A stretch of 64,000 nucleotides of DNA from Paenibacillus xylaniclasticus. Lineage in GTDB: Bacteria > Bacillota > Bacilli > Paenibacillales > Paenibacillaceae. This document shows positions 17,378 to 26,037 of the stretch, in pieces. The translations under genes were made by a program, and so were the position numbers. The stretch spans positions 186,001 to 250,000 of the forward strand of contig NZ_BIML01000005.1 in assembly GCF_004001065.1 (NCBI RefSeq), written 5' to 3'. Each line of letters starts with the position of its first letter. Within the stretch, counting starts at the first letter, position 1. The notes below the pieces were generated by a model, which was given only the letters and a program-made list of their open reading frames with translations, was not told where the DNA came from and made no database searches.

Positions 17378-18241
17378 TTACTTACGTCGCAAATATTCAA
17401 CTAACGCTTCCCGCCATCCTCGCATCGGCGTCAATCCGTTCACCCTGATGGAACAATGGTCCATTACAGAGAAAGCCGGTCGCGGGGCTGGGCGTGGGAA
17501 TTCATCTGTCGTGCAAGGGGTCGTCTCTACCTTCATCCCTTGCTCTTCAAAGATAGCAACCGCGAATTCGTACCAAGAGCATGTCCCGCTGTTCGAAGCG
17601 TGATAGATGCCATAAGCCTCCGTACGAACAAGCTCCAAGAGCAATGCTGCGAGGTCCCAGGTATACGTTGGCGATCCGAGTTGATCATGCACCACTTTTA
17701 CTGCTCCGCGTTCAGCACCGATCTTCAGCATCGTCTTTACAAAGTTAGCCCCGTAAGGTCCGTATACCCATGAGGTTCTGACTATAAAATACCGATCATG
17801 GAGAGAGCTTACGAGCTGTTCTCCAGCTAACTTCGACTTGCCGTATACCGTGCGTGGGCACGGCAGATCATACTCGTTATATGGGATTGTCGACGTACCA
17901 TCAAACACATAATCCGTACTGACATAGGCTAGCTTGGCACCAGCCTCGCGAGCAGCTATCGCCACATTACGCGTGCCCGCTGCATTCACCCGGAATGCGC
18001 CGTCAACATCCGACTCAGCCTGATCAACCGCCGTATAAGCTGCACAGTGGATTACGGCATCTGGACGCAATTGTTGCATGACCGTCCTGCATTGTACGAG
18101 ATCGGTAATGTCTAATTCATCACGGCCAAAGCCGTGAATTTCGAATCGTTCAGCGTCAGGCCCGTCCCATAGTGTAAGCTCACGGCCAAGCTGGCCGTTG
18201 GCACCCGTTACGAGAATGCGAAGCTTACCGCCTGTTGTCAT
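17378..18241 (-). CDS. rmlD: dTDP-4-dehydrorhamnose reductase
   Basis: Last step of dTDP-L-rhamnose synthesis (NAD(P)H reduction of dTDP-4-keto-L-rhamnose). A 287-residue SDR protein with ILVTGANGQLGREL at the nucleotide site, the active-site YGKSK motif and STDYVFDG. It overlaps rmlB by four bases. It completes an rmlA-C-B-D order, the same order seen in S-layer glycan clusters. Confidence 0.96.
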   Translation of the reverse strand: MTTGGKLRILVTGANGQLGRELTLWDGPDAERFEIHGFGRDELDITDLVQCRTVMQQLRPDAVIHCAAYTAVDQAESDVDGAFRVNAAGTRNVAIAAREAGAKLAYVSTDYVFDGTSTIPYNEYDLPCPRTVYGKSKLAGEQLVSSLHDRYFIVRTSWVYGPYGANFVKTMLKIGAERGAVKVVHDQLGSPTYTWDLAALLLELVRTEAYGIYHASNSGTCSWYEFAVAIFEEQGMKVETTPCTTDEFPRPAPRPAFSVMDHCSIRVNGLTPMRGWREALVEYLRRK

Positions 18242-19260
18242 GCCTGACCACCAAGACGATCACCATATTGCTTCGCATAGTAATCTCGATATCCGCCGCT
18301 AATAACACCCTTCATCCACGACTCGTTATTCAAGTACCAGCGAATCGTTTCGCGAATACCGCTTTCATAATCATGCTTCGGTGTCCAACCAAGCTCATTC
18401 CGAATTTTATCTGCATCGATTGCATAACGACGGTCATGTCCAAGTCTATCTTCTACATAAGTAATAAGCGACTCTGGCTTGCCGAGTTCAGCTAGTATGG
18501 TCTTTACAACCTGAATATTCGTTCTTTCATTGCGACCGCCTACATTATATACTTCACCATTGCGGCCCCCGCGAATAACCAAATCAATCGCACTGCAGTG
18601 ATCTTCAACGTACAGCCAATCACGAACATTTAATCCATCACCATATACAGGAAGCGGCTTATCATTAAGTGCGTTCTGAATCATAAGAGGAATTAGTTTC
18701 TCAGGGAACTGATACGGACCGTAGTTGTTCGAGCAGCGAGTAATGTTAACCGGCAGTCCGAACGTCTCATGATACGCCCGTACTAACAGGTCAGCACCAG
18801 CTTTGCTCGCTGAATAAGGACTGTTTGGCGCAAGGGGCGTTTCCTCTGTAAACAACCCTTCCGCCCCCAGCGTTCCATACACCTCATCAGTCGACACTTG
18901 TACAAACTTGCTAACCTTGTACTGTTTCGCGAGATCAAGCAGCGTCTGCGTGCCAAGAACATTCGTCCGAACGAAAATATCCGGCTGCAGGATGCTGCGG
19001 TCAACGTGGGACTCGGCCGCGAAATTAGCTACCACATCAATGCCTTCGGCGAACAATGGCTCAAGCGCTGCCCGGTCGGCAATATCCGCCTTAACAAACC
19101 GATAGTTAGCATGACCTTCAACTGCTTTCAAATTTTCCAGATTACCTGCATACGTCAGCGCATCGACGTTAATGATTTGAACATCTGAGTATTTGCCCAG
19201 CATATAGATTACGAAGTTGCTTCCGATAAATCCAGCACCGCCGGTTACTAATAGCTTCAT
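18238..19260 (-). CDS. rmlB: dTDP-glucose 4,6-dehydratase
   Basis: Second step of dTDP-rhamnose synthesis. A 340-residue SDR protein starting MKLLVTGGAGFIGSNFV, with STDEVYG and the catalytic YSASKAGAD segment. The ATG at 19260 has AAAGGGTGA eight bases upstream and gives the canonical N-terminus; a GTG at 19272 overlapping the rmlC stop is the alternative. It is closely coupled to rmlC and rmlD. Confidence 0.96.
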   Translation of the reverse strand: MKLLVTGGAGFIGSNFVIYMLGKYSDVQIINVDALTYAGNLENLKAVEGHANYRFVKADIADRAALEPLFAEGIDVVANFAAESHVDRSILQPDIFVRTNVLGTQTLLDLAKQYKVSKFVQVSTDEVYGTLGAEGLFTEETPLAPNSPYSASKAGADLLVRAYHETFGLPVNITRCSNNYGPYQFPEKLIPLMIQNALNDKPLPVYGDGLNVRDWLYVEDHCSAIDLVIRGGRNGEVYNVGGRNERTNIQVVKTILAELGKPESLITYVEDRLGHDRRYAIDADKIRNELGWTPKHDYESGIRETIRWYLNNESWMKGVISGGYRDYYAKQYGDRLGGQA

Positions 19261-19268
19261 CCCGTTAT

Positions 19269-19826
19269 TCACCCTTTAAAATCGAAATTGATTTCTGCAT
19301 CCGCTAATACGGGATGCTTGCCGTCCTTATCCGATAGAATCGGACTATTCGTCGGCCAATCGATCGCCAATGCCGGATCGTTCCAGGCAATCCCCCGATC
19401 ATTCTCAGGAGAATAATACTCATCCACCTTGTACTGCACTTCACAATTCGCGACAAGCGTGCAAAATCCATGAGCAAATCCCTGCGGTACAAGCAGCTGA
19501 CGCTTATTCTCGGCAGACAGAATAAAGCCCTGCCACTGACCAAAGGTCGGAGAACCCCGGCGAATGTCGACAACGACATCATAGATGGCGCCTGCCGTAA
19601 CCCGCACCAGCTTCGTCTGCGCTTTCGGATTCAATTGATAATGCAGCCCGCGCAGCACACCCGCTTCAACGGACAGTGAATGATTGTCCTGAACGAAACG
19701 ATGCGTAATCCCGAATTCAGCCAATCGCTGCTCATTGTAGCTTTCCGTAAAGAAGCCCCGATGATCTCCGAACACCGCGGGTTCGATCAATTTAACTCCG
19801 GGAAGCCTAGTTTCCGTCACTTTCAT
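19269..19826 (-). CDS. rmlC: dTDP-4-dehydrorhamnose 3,5-epimerase
   Basis: Third enzyme of dTDP-rhamnose synthesis, a cupin of 185 residues. Motifs: GDHRGFFTESYNE, FVQDNHS, LRGLHYQ (with the catalytic His) and YDVVVDIRRGSPTFGQW. It lies 32 bases after rmlA, and its stop abuts rmlB. Confidence 0.96.
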   Translation of the reverse strand: MKVTETRLPGVKLIEPAVFGDHRGFFTESYNEQRLAEFGITHRFVQDNHSLSVEAGVLRGLHYQLNPKAQTKLVRVTAGAIYDVVVDIRRGSPTFGQWQGFILSAENKRQLLVPQGFAHGFCTLVANCEVQYKVDEYYSPENDRGIAWNDPALAIDWPTNSPILSDKDGKHPVLADAEINFDFKG

Positions 19827-19858
19827 GATTAGATGCCACCTCAGTCTTTCTAAAGTTG

Positions 19859-20602
19859 CTACAGCTTAAGCTTGCCGAATTCTTCTCCGAACAGCAAATC
19901 CTTTGCTAATTCATTTGCTTTTTTAAGAGAGGCATGTGTGCCAGCGTCCGTCCACCAGCCCTGTAGTTTATCATATGTTAGCTCGCCGGCAGCGATATAG
20001 GCGTTGTTAACATCAGTAATTTCCAGTTCGCCGCGACCTGATGGCACAAGTGTCTTCACAATATCGAATACACGGGAATCATACATATAAATTCCTGTAA
20101 CCGCATAGGAGCTCTTCGGCTCTTTCGGCTTCTCTTCGATTGAGACGATACGATCGCCCGACAATTCCGGCACACCATAACGCTGCGGATCGTGCACCTC
20201 TTGAATCAAAATTTTCGCACCGCGTTCCTGCTTACGGAAATTGTCCACATATGGAGCAATAGAGTCGGAGAATACGTTGTCACCGAGAATTACGACCATT
20301 TGATCATCACCGACGAACTGCTCAGCCAGACCGAGCGCTTGCGCGATCCCGCCAGCCTCATCCTGAACTTTATAAGTAAATTCAACATTCATATCGCTAC
20401 CGCTACCAAGCAAACCGACTACGTCACCCATATGCTCTTTGCCTGTTACAACTAGAATATCCGTAATACCGGCTTCCTTCAGTTTCGCCACTGCATGATA
20501 AATCATCGGATATTTGCCGACCGGAAGCAAATGCTTGTTCGTTACTTTCGTAAGCGGAAACAGGCGCGAGCCCGTACCGCCAGCTAGAATAATACCTTTC
20601 AT
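19859..20602 (-). CDS. rmlA: Glucose-1-phosphate thymidylyltransferase, short form
   Basis: First enzyme of dTDP-rhamnose synthesis. At 247 residues it is the short form found in Bacilli (SpsI-like), lacking the C-terminal allosteric extension of the roughly 290-residue enzymes. Motifs: MKGIILAGGTGSRLFPLT, KHLLPVGKYPMI, VILGDNVF and GWWTDAGTH. TTAGGAGCG precedes the ATG. Confidence 0.95.
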   Translation of the reverse strand: MKGIILAGGTGSRLFPLTKVTNKHLLPVGKYPMIYHAVAKLKEAGITDILVVTGKEHMGDVVGLLGSGSDMNVEFTYKVQDEAGGIAQALGLAEQFVGDDQMVVILGDNVFSDSIAPYVDNFRKQERGAKILIQEVHDPQRYGVPELSGDRIVSIEEKPKEPKSSYAVTGIYMYDSRVFDIVKTLVPSGRGELEITDVNNAYIAAGELTYDKLQGWWTDAGTHASLKKANELAKDLLFGEEFGKLKL

Positions 20603-20643
20603 ATTATATCGCTCCTAAGATCAGTCTGTGGACTCTGTTCATT

Positions 20644-21057
20644 TCATTGACGAAATGTAAAATACTTATGACCAAAATAATTGCTTATCGTGTAAATAAA
20701 TGTTCCTACTAAAGCCGCGATATTGTACAATACGCTATTACTCTGGGATGAAGAGATAAATACATCCGTCGCCAAGTACCCTATAAAGTATGACAAACCG
20801 TAGCATACTAAAGTCACGAGTAAAAATCTGAGCATCTGCATCCCTTGGTTAGCTGAACCGTTCGCTTTAAATGTAAATGACTTGTTCCAGTAGAACGAAT
20901 TAATCGATCCGACAGTATTCCCCGCGAATGTCGAGAGCCAGTAACCCATATGAAATAAGTTGATAAACAAATAAATCGAACCTAAGCCCACTAGCGTATT
21001 CATAACGCCTACCATAATAAATCGAACAAAATCATGCGACAGCAGTTTCTTAATCAT
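20644..21057 (-). CDS. GtrA-family membrane protein
   Basis: A 137-residue protein with four hydrophobic helices and the family signature segment RFIMVGVMNTLVGLGS near the start. GtrA proteins are thought to flip polyprenyl-phosphate-linked single sugars. It overlaps the GtrB-like gene by four bases (ATGA), which is the usual partnership. It fits with the PIG-V-like enzyme at 30940, which would use a polyprenyl-phosphate sugar outside the membrane. Confidence 0.88.
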   Translation of the reverse strand: MIKKLLSHDFVRFIMVGVMNTLVGLGSIYLFINLFHMGYWLSTFAGNTVGSINSFYWNKSFTFKANGSANQGMQMLRFLLVTLVCYGLSYFIGYLATDVFISSSQSNSVLYNIAALVGTFIYTISNYFGHKYFTFRQ

Positions 21058-22085
21058 AACTGTGATGCAGCCACTTCAGTATAATAGGCTCCTGAAAGCA
21101 TCCGATCAGAACGGCACTGCGCCGGCAACTCTTCTTCGAGAATATATTTAGGCCGATGTTTCGTTTCTTTGTATATCTTGCCGATATATTCCCCAATCAT
21201 ACCCAGGCACATAAGCTGAACACCACCGATAAACCACAATGAAACCATGATCGACGCCCAGCCGGAAATCGAATTGCCGTTCAGTTTCACAATTACAGCG
21301 TATAAAGCCGCCAACATCGACAGAGCTGCGAACACGACGCCTGTTAATGTTACCATTCGAATCGGCGTCACACTTAAGGACGTAATCCCATCAAAAGCAA
21401 AAGCAAGCATTTTTTTCAAAGGATACTTACTCTGCCCCGCGAACCGGTCTGCCCGGTCGTAATAAACATTAGTCGATTTGAATCCAACCATCGGAACGAC
21501 GCCACGAATAAATAAATTGACTTCTTTAAATTCCATTAACGCACTCAACGCTCGATTACCAAGTAAACGAAAATCCGCATGGTTGTAGACGATGTTTGCA
21601 CCCATTTTGTTCATCACCTTGTAGAACCCCTCGGCCGTAACCCGTTTGAACAGCGTATCGGTTTCCCGTTTCCGTCTGACACCATAGACAACCTCATACC
21701 CTTCACGGTACTTCTCGATCATCTGCGGAATGGCCGCAAGGTCGTCTTGTAAATCGGCATCGACCGAAATGATACAATCTGAATACTCACGTGCTTGAGT
21801 AAGTCCAGCGAATAACGCATTCTGATGCCCGGCGTTTCGTGCTAGCTTCAATCCGGAGACATACTTATTATTACGATTAAGTTCGCAGATGATCTCCCAT
21901 GTTCTATCCTTGGATCCATCATCTACATAGAAAATGGAGCTCTCAGCGGAAATCCACTTTTGGGCAATTAATTCATCCAATACCGAAGACAGCCTCAAGT
22001 TTGTCTCCTGTAAGACCTCCTCTTCGTTGTAACAAGGTACGACTACTGTCAATACAGGAGTTGACCTTTCTTTGTCCAATCTCAT
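21054..22085 (-). CDS. GtrB/DPM-like polyprenyl-phosphate glycosyltransferase
   Basis: A 343-residue GT2 enzyme with a GT-A domain (VVVPCYNEEEVL, VDDGSKDRTW, SVDADLQDD, FRLLGNRAL) and two C-terminal membrane helices. It would make a polyprenyl-phosphate hexose in the cytoplasm, from GDP-mannose if the nearby manC supplies it, or from UDP-glucose. GGGGGAAC precedes the ATG. Coupled to the GtrA gene. Confidence 0.85.
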   Translation of the reverse strand: MRLDKERSTPVLTVVVPCYNEEEVLQETNLRLSSVLDELIAQKWISAESSIFYVDDGSKDRTWEIICELNRNNKYVSGLKLARNAGHQNALFAGLTQAREYSDCIISVDADLQDDLAAIPQMIEKYREGYEVVYGVRRKRETDTLFKRVTAEGFYKVMNKMGANIVYNHADFRLLGNRALSALMEFKEVNLFIRGVVPMVGFKSTNVYYDRADRFAGQSKYPLKKMLAFAFDGITSLSVTPIRMVTLTGVVFAALSMLAALYAVIVKLNGNSISGWASIMVSLWFIGGVQLMCLGMIGEYIGKIYKETKHRPKYILEEELPAQCRSDRMLSGAYYTEVAASQL

Positions 22086-22112
22086 CTGCCTTGTTCCCCC
22101 ATTATGTTAGCG

Positions 22113-22679
22113 TCACTTTCGCTTTAATAAACGGACAAGTAAAACTAGCACTAACAAGCATCCACCGATCCAAACATACTTAAACCATTTACCGTACACA
22201 TGCACAGACACCGACTGAAGAGATTCTGGGTTCGTATCGCCAAACCACGCTGCTCCCTCGTATACCATGTCCCACTGAAGAAAATAATTCCCGCCTTCGC
22301 CTGGAGCCTTAACGTCCGCTTTCACCGTTATTTGTTCACCAGGCTCCACATCATGCGGCAATTTAGTACGCAATCCATCCCATACATGTACGGACTGATC
22401 TTCATTTAGCCAATGATACGATAGAAACAGAAGTTCATCCTGCTTCCACACGGTTTTACCGTCATTTTGAAGCGTTATCGAGACCTTATACATTCCCGCT
22501 CCAATCATACGTTTGGGTGTATGCTGTTCCAACAGCTTCACTGATAAACCACTGTCAAGTATGTCCTTGTTTTCTTCTGCAACCGTCGGCTGCGCGAAAA
22601 CCAGAACGCTTCCTGCCCCAACAATAAATACCATCGCAATGAGCCAGCAACCGATCCAGCGTATGCCTCTAGCCTTCAT
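22113..22679 (-). CDS. Exported membrane-anchored protein with an Ig-like domain
   Basis: I do not recognise a named family. The 188-residue product has an N-terminal signal or anchor helix (about 8-30), an extracytoplasmic beta-rich domain (about 45-160) rich in Trp and Gly (NDGKTVW, LSYHWLNED, PGEGGNYFLQWDMVYEG) and a C-terminal transmembrane helix followed by RLLKRK. The pattern, with paired Trp strands and a PGE turn, resembles NBR1/FW-type Ig-like modules that occur in bacterial surface proteins. It overlaps the upstream GT2 gene by 11 bases and lies just before gtrB, so it probably acts in glycan export or side-chain addition outside the membrane. Function unknown. Confidence 0.6.
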   Translation of the reverse strand: MKARGIRWIGCWLIAMVFIVGAGSVLVFAQPTVAEENKDILDSGLSVKLLEQHTPKRMIGAGMYKVSITLQNDGKTVWKQDELLFLSYHWLNEDQSVHVWDGLRTKLPHDVEPGEQITVKADVKAPGEGGNYFLQWDMVYEGAAWFGDTNPESLQSVSVHVYGKWFKYVWIGGCLLVLVLLVRLLKRK

Positions 22680-23625
22680 ACCGATGTCCCTCTCGTTCTT
22701 TCTTCGCTAGCAGGATCAATATCACAAACATCACGTTACGCATCAATCCAGCCTTACTAAACCGATGCCGTAACAATGTAACCATTCTATGAATACGTCC
22801 CCTGTACAGAAGCCGTCCATAATCATCAACCATTCGTTTTTGGACGCCTGTCATCTTCTCTTGCCGATACCAAAGCAGTGCACGCGCTTGTGCCATCGTC
22901 TCCTCAATCATTCTCCTACTGCGGCTTGCATTGAATACTTTGTTAAACATGCCTTGGTACCGAAATGCCCCAACAACATTATTGGCATGTTGGCGATACA
23001 ACTGCAGGCACGAAGGTATACCTCTTAACCCGCCGTTTATAGAAGCAACTAGGGCAATCCACCAGTCATGCATGATCGCTTCTGCAGGTATCGGCAAAGC
23101 TTCCGACCGCATACGAGCATTCATAATACAAGTGCATCCCGTCACGTTGTTATGAGTCAATATACGAGACAATCGACAATCCTCACCTGATATGCCCTGA
23201 TAATTCCAAAAAGAATTATCAATCAAATTTAATCGCTCATCAACGACTGTCATATCCGTATGAACAAGAATCGGACCGTCGTGATCCTGCTCAAATTGCT
23301 TTATCGCACCAAGAGCTTGTTCAACTTTATCACTCTTCCAGACGTCGTCTTGATCGCAAAACATTACGTACGGAGAAGTCGACCTTGACAACAATCGTGC
23401 AAAACTCTGACAGGCGCCTAGCCTTTCATGCTCTGTCTCCAAAATTTCAATCCGGTCCGGAAATCTTGAGCGATATTCTTCTAAAATATCGAGCGTCTCG
23501 TCATTTGATCCATCATCACGAACTAATAATGACCATTCCCCGTAAGATTGTTGAACAATGGAATCTAATTGATCACGCAAATATTGGGCCCCGTTATACG
23601 TCGACAACAAGATTTGTACACTCAT
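22669..23625 (-). CDS. GT2 glycosyltransferase (RfbF/WsaD-like)
   Basis: A 318-residue GT-A enzyme: start MSVQILLSTYNGAQYLRDQL, VRDDGSNDET and the acceptor-side motif FCDQDDVWKSDK, typical of rhamnosyl- or related transferases in surface-glycan clusters. A basic, partly hydrophobic C-terminus could associate with the membrane. Four bases separate it from the upstream GT2 gene, and it overlaps the following gene. Confidence 0.82.
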   Translation of the reverse strand: MSVQILLSTYNGAQYLRDQLDSIVQQSYGEWSLLVRDDGSNDETLDILEEYRSRFPDRIEILETEHERLGACQSFARLLSRSTSPYVMFCDQDDVWKSDKVEQALGAIKQFEQDHDGPILVHTDMTVVDERLNLIDNSFWNYQGISGEDCRLSRILTHNNVTGCTCIMNARMRSEALPIPAEAIMHDWWIALVASINGGLRGIPSCLQLYRQHANNVVGAFRYQGMFNKVFNASRSRRMIEETMAQARALLWYRQEKMTGVQKRMVDDYGRLLYRGRIHRMVTLLRHRFSKAGLMRNVMFVILILLAKKEREGHRYEG

Positions 23626-23629
23626 GCCC

Positions 23630-24859
23630 TTATTTAGACGAATGTCCAGACTTTCGATAAGCCAATGTTTGCTTTGTACAATCTTTCAGAGCACGCCGCT
23701 TAGCCGTTTTGACCTCTGGCGACTCATGGGGACGAATCACAGATTTCGCAACGTGCGCTGCAAATTTTAACCATTGCTTAACAAAAACTCTTCTTGGATA
23801 ATTCTTATAAATAAACAATAAACGATTTCGCATAACCTGATAAATAAAAAACGGCGACCATTCCTTGCTGCTTCCAGTATGAATATGTCGAACCACTGAA
23901 TGAGGAGTGTACATAATTTTCTTACCTGCCGCCCGAGTTCGGAAAGAAAGATCAGTATCTTCATAATACATAAAGAAATACTCATCGAACCCTCCAAGCT
24001 CGAGGAATTGCTCCTTCCTCATCATCATAGAGGCACCACATGCGCTCTGAAGCTCACGTGCAGTATCAAATTGACCGTTGTCGACCTCACAGAATCCAAT
24101 ATCGAAACCATTAAACTCGTCATTGACCCCGGAACCGACATTCTGGATAATCGACACTGCCTCGCCAACTTCTTTCTTTCCAAGATCCCAAGAGATTACA
24201 CCAGAGCTAGTCGGCTTGACAGTAAAGTCTCCAACAATAATCTCATCCGTATCCGTAAATGAAGTCGCCTTCATCTCAATACGATAGTCAGCCTCCCGCC
24301 CGTCCAACAGTGGGATATAAAATACCGAATGCCCAAAAGTCACAAGCTCCGACTGATGGTGAAGCAAATTCGTGCAGAATTTCGGATCAATCGTATACTC
24401 ATGCTCGTTAATTTTTACGGCTGAGCTTAGCTTCAATTGATCCATCGTTCTTACAGCTATGCGGATAAAATCATAAAAGAACAGTAGCTTTGAGTTCACT
24501 ATGCCGACCTCAGGATCGCTCATCGCTTGATATAAAGACAAGAGCCAGCCGCGATCAACTTTAGTGTCATTATTAAGGAAAGCAACATACTTCCCTGAAC
24601 AGTTACGAACACCGTAATTGTTTCCTCCGGCGAAACCAAGATTTTGTCCGGGTGATAATATTTTCAAATTCGGCATCTGCGGCAGGTAGTTCATCTCCAG
24701 ATAACTTATCGAATTATCTGTAGAGCCGTTATCAACGAACACAACCTCATAGCTTAACCCATCCGTTTCAAGCGCGAGTAAAGAGTCAAACAGCGCCTTA
24801 AGATACCGTACGCCATTATAGTGTACAATCACGATGGATACATCATAAGTTGACGGCAT
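23630..24859 (-). CDS. GT2 glycosyltransferase with a large internal insertion
   Basis: A 409-residue GT-A enzyme. The usual blocks are present: SIVIVHYNGVRYLKAL, FVDNGSTDNS, NLGFAGGNN, LNNDTKVD, then far downstream GQFDTARE, ACGASMMMRKE and FFMYYEDTDLSFRTR. Between NSKLLFFYD (about residue 125) and IIQNVGSG (about 240) lies a roughly 110-residue beta-rich segment absent from ordinary members, which normally run directly from the first to the second. The insert may bind carbohydrate or the glycan acceptor. It overlaps the GT4 gene by 17 bases. Confidence 0.82.
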   Translation of the reverse strand: MPSTYDVSIVIVHYNGVRYLKALFDSLLALETDGLSYEVVFVDNGSTDNSISYLEMNYLPQMPNLKILSPGQNLGFAGGNNYGVRNCSGKYVAFLNNDTKVDRGWLLSLYQAMSDPEVGIVNSKLLFFYDFIRIAVRTMDQLKLSSAVKINEHEYTIDPKFCTNLLHHQSELVTFGHSVFYIPLLDGREADYRIEMKATSFTDTDEIIVGDFTVKPTSSGVISWDLGKKEVGEAVSIIQNVGSGVNDEFNGFDIGFCEVDNGQFDTARELQSACGASMMMRKEQFLELGGFDEYFFMYYEDTDLSFRTRAAGKKIMYTPHSVVRHIHTGSSKEWSPFFIYQVMRNRLLFIYKNYPRRVFVKQWLKFAAHVAKSVIRPHESPEVKTAKRRALKDCTKQTLAYRKSGHSSK

Positions 24860-26030
24860 GGAGAATCTCCCTACTTTTCTCGTAAAATTTCTCTATGGAG
24901 AACAGATTCGCACTATCATAACATCTTTGTGCTTGCCGAACTCGTTCCGCTTCCTCGGCCATCAGCATTTCAGTATGTGCGACTAATTCCTCCTCCGTGT
25001 TCCAGAGCAGCCCCGTCTCGCTTTGTTGAATGATTTCCGTTTGTCCACCTTTATTTATAACAACCGGTACTACACCATAGCTCATCGCTTCAACGGTCGT
25101 AATACCGAAGTGCTCCATCTTCTCAGGAAACTCGTTATCATTCTCTCCGTAGCCAGTCGCATGCCAGAAGATCTTCGCTTCCTTATACAACTGTTCCAAC
25201 TCACTGAATGGACAATTCAAGTGCAGATAGACCGGACTGCCCTCGATCCTTTTCTTAATTTGGTTGACATACTCCACGTCGATATCGGTTGTTGACACTG
25301 CCCCCGCAAGATGGAACTCCCATCCCGGCCATTTCGAGCAATTACGCAAAAACATATCTACAAGCGCGTCTTGCTTCTTGTTATGCGCTCCTACAAAGAA
25401 ACGTCCGACCGACAAAATCATATTTTTACGTGTCGTACTTTCGCCAACTCTCTGTAACACCGTTTGCTCAGAAAACACCGGGGGATAAATAACCTTATTC
25501 TTAGCGCCAGTGTGCCAAAAATGTTCATGCCAATGGTTCGTATAATAGGAATTGGTAATGAAGTAGTCGTAGCTTTTTACGAACTTCCGATCCATCCATT
25601 TACCCGCCAGCTGTCGAAACAGGCTGTCCGGGAACTGATAATGGGTCGGAGGAAACATGCAGGAATAAATATTTTTGCGAGCACGTCCCTCATGTTTGCT
25701 GAGAAACATAAAGTTAATAAACAGATCGTAAGATTCCGTCATTTTCTCGATAATACGTTTATTTCGATAATGCTCCTTCAGACTGTTCGCTTTAGGCAAA
25801 TCGAGCTTCAAGATCGATGTTTTGTTCAACTGCAGCGAGAACCGCTCATTCAGCATTTCAATTGTCGGATAATTAGGCGCATGAATATCAATATTGTTAT
25901 AGTTATGCACCAGAATTTCAATTTTTACGTCATCATAGAACTCCTCGATACATTTGCACAAATAGCCCATATGTTTTTCGCCCCCGCCAAGAGTAGGCAA
26001 GTAGGGATTTAAGACAAGTACACGCTTCAA
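24843..26030 (-). CDS. GT4-family glycosyltransferase
   Basis: A 395-residue GT-B enzyme. N-terminal MKRVLVLNPYLPTLGGGEKH, C-terminal FWHATGYGE and the FGITTVEAMSYGVVPVV donor-site motif. It could add mannose or rhamnose; the ILSVGRFFVGAHNKKQ segment is typical of the donor-domain start. The start is TTG at 26030, just after the kinase/coiled-coil gene, with AAGGG 12 bases upstream, so the exact start is uncertain. Confidence 0.82.
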   Translation of the reverse strand: MKRVLVLNPYLPTLGGGEKHMGYLCKCIEEFYDDVKIEILVHNYNNIDIHAPNYPTIEMLNERFSLQLNKTSILKLDLPKANSLKEHYRNKRIIEKMTESYDLFINFMFLSKHEGRARKNIYSCMFPPTHYQFPDSLFRQLAGKWMDRKFVKSYDYFITNSYYTNHWHEHFWHTGAKNKVIYPPVFSEQTVLQRVGESTTRKNMILSVGRFFVGAHNKKQDALVDMFLRNCSKWPGWEFHLAGAVSTTDIDVEYVNQIKKRIEGSPVYLHLNCPFSELEQLYKEAKIFWHATGYGENDNEFPEKMEHFGITTVEAMSYGVVPVVINKGGQTEIIQQSETGLLWNTEEELVAHTEMLMAEEAERVRQAQRCYDSANLFSIEKFYEKSREILHAVNL

Positions 26031-26037
26031 CTACCAT

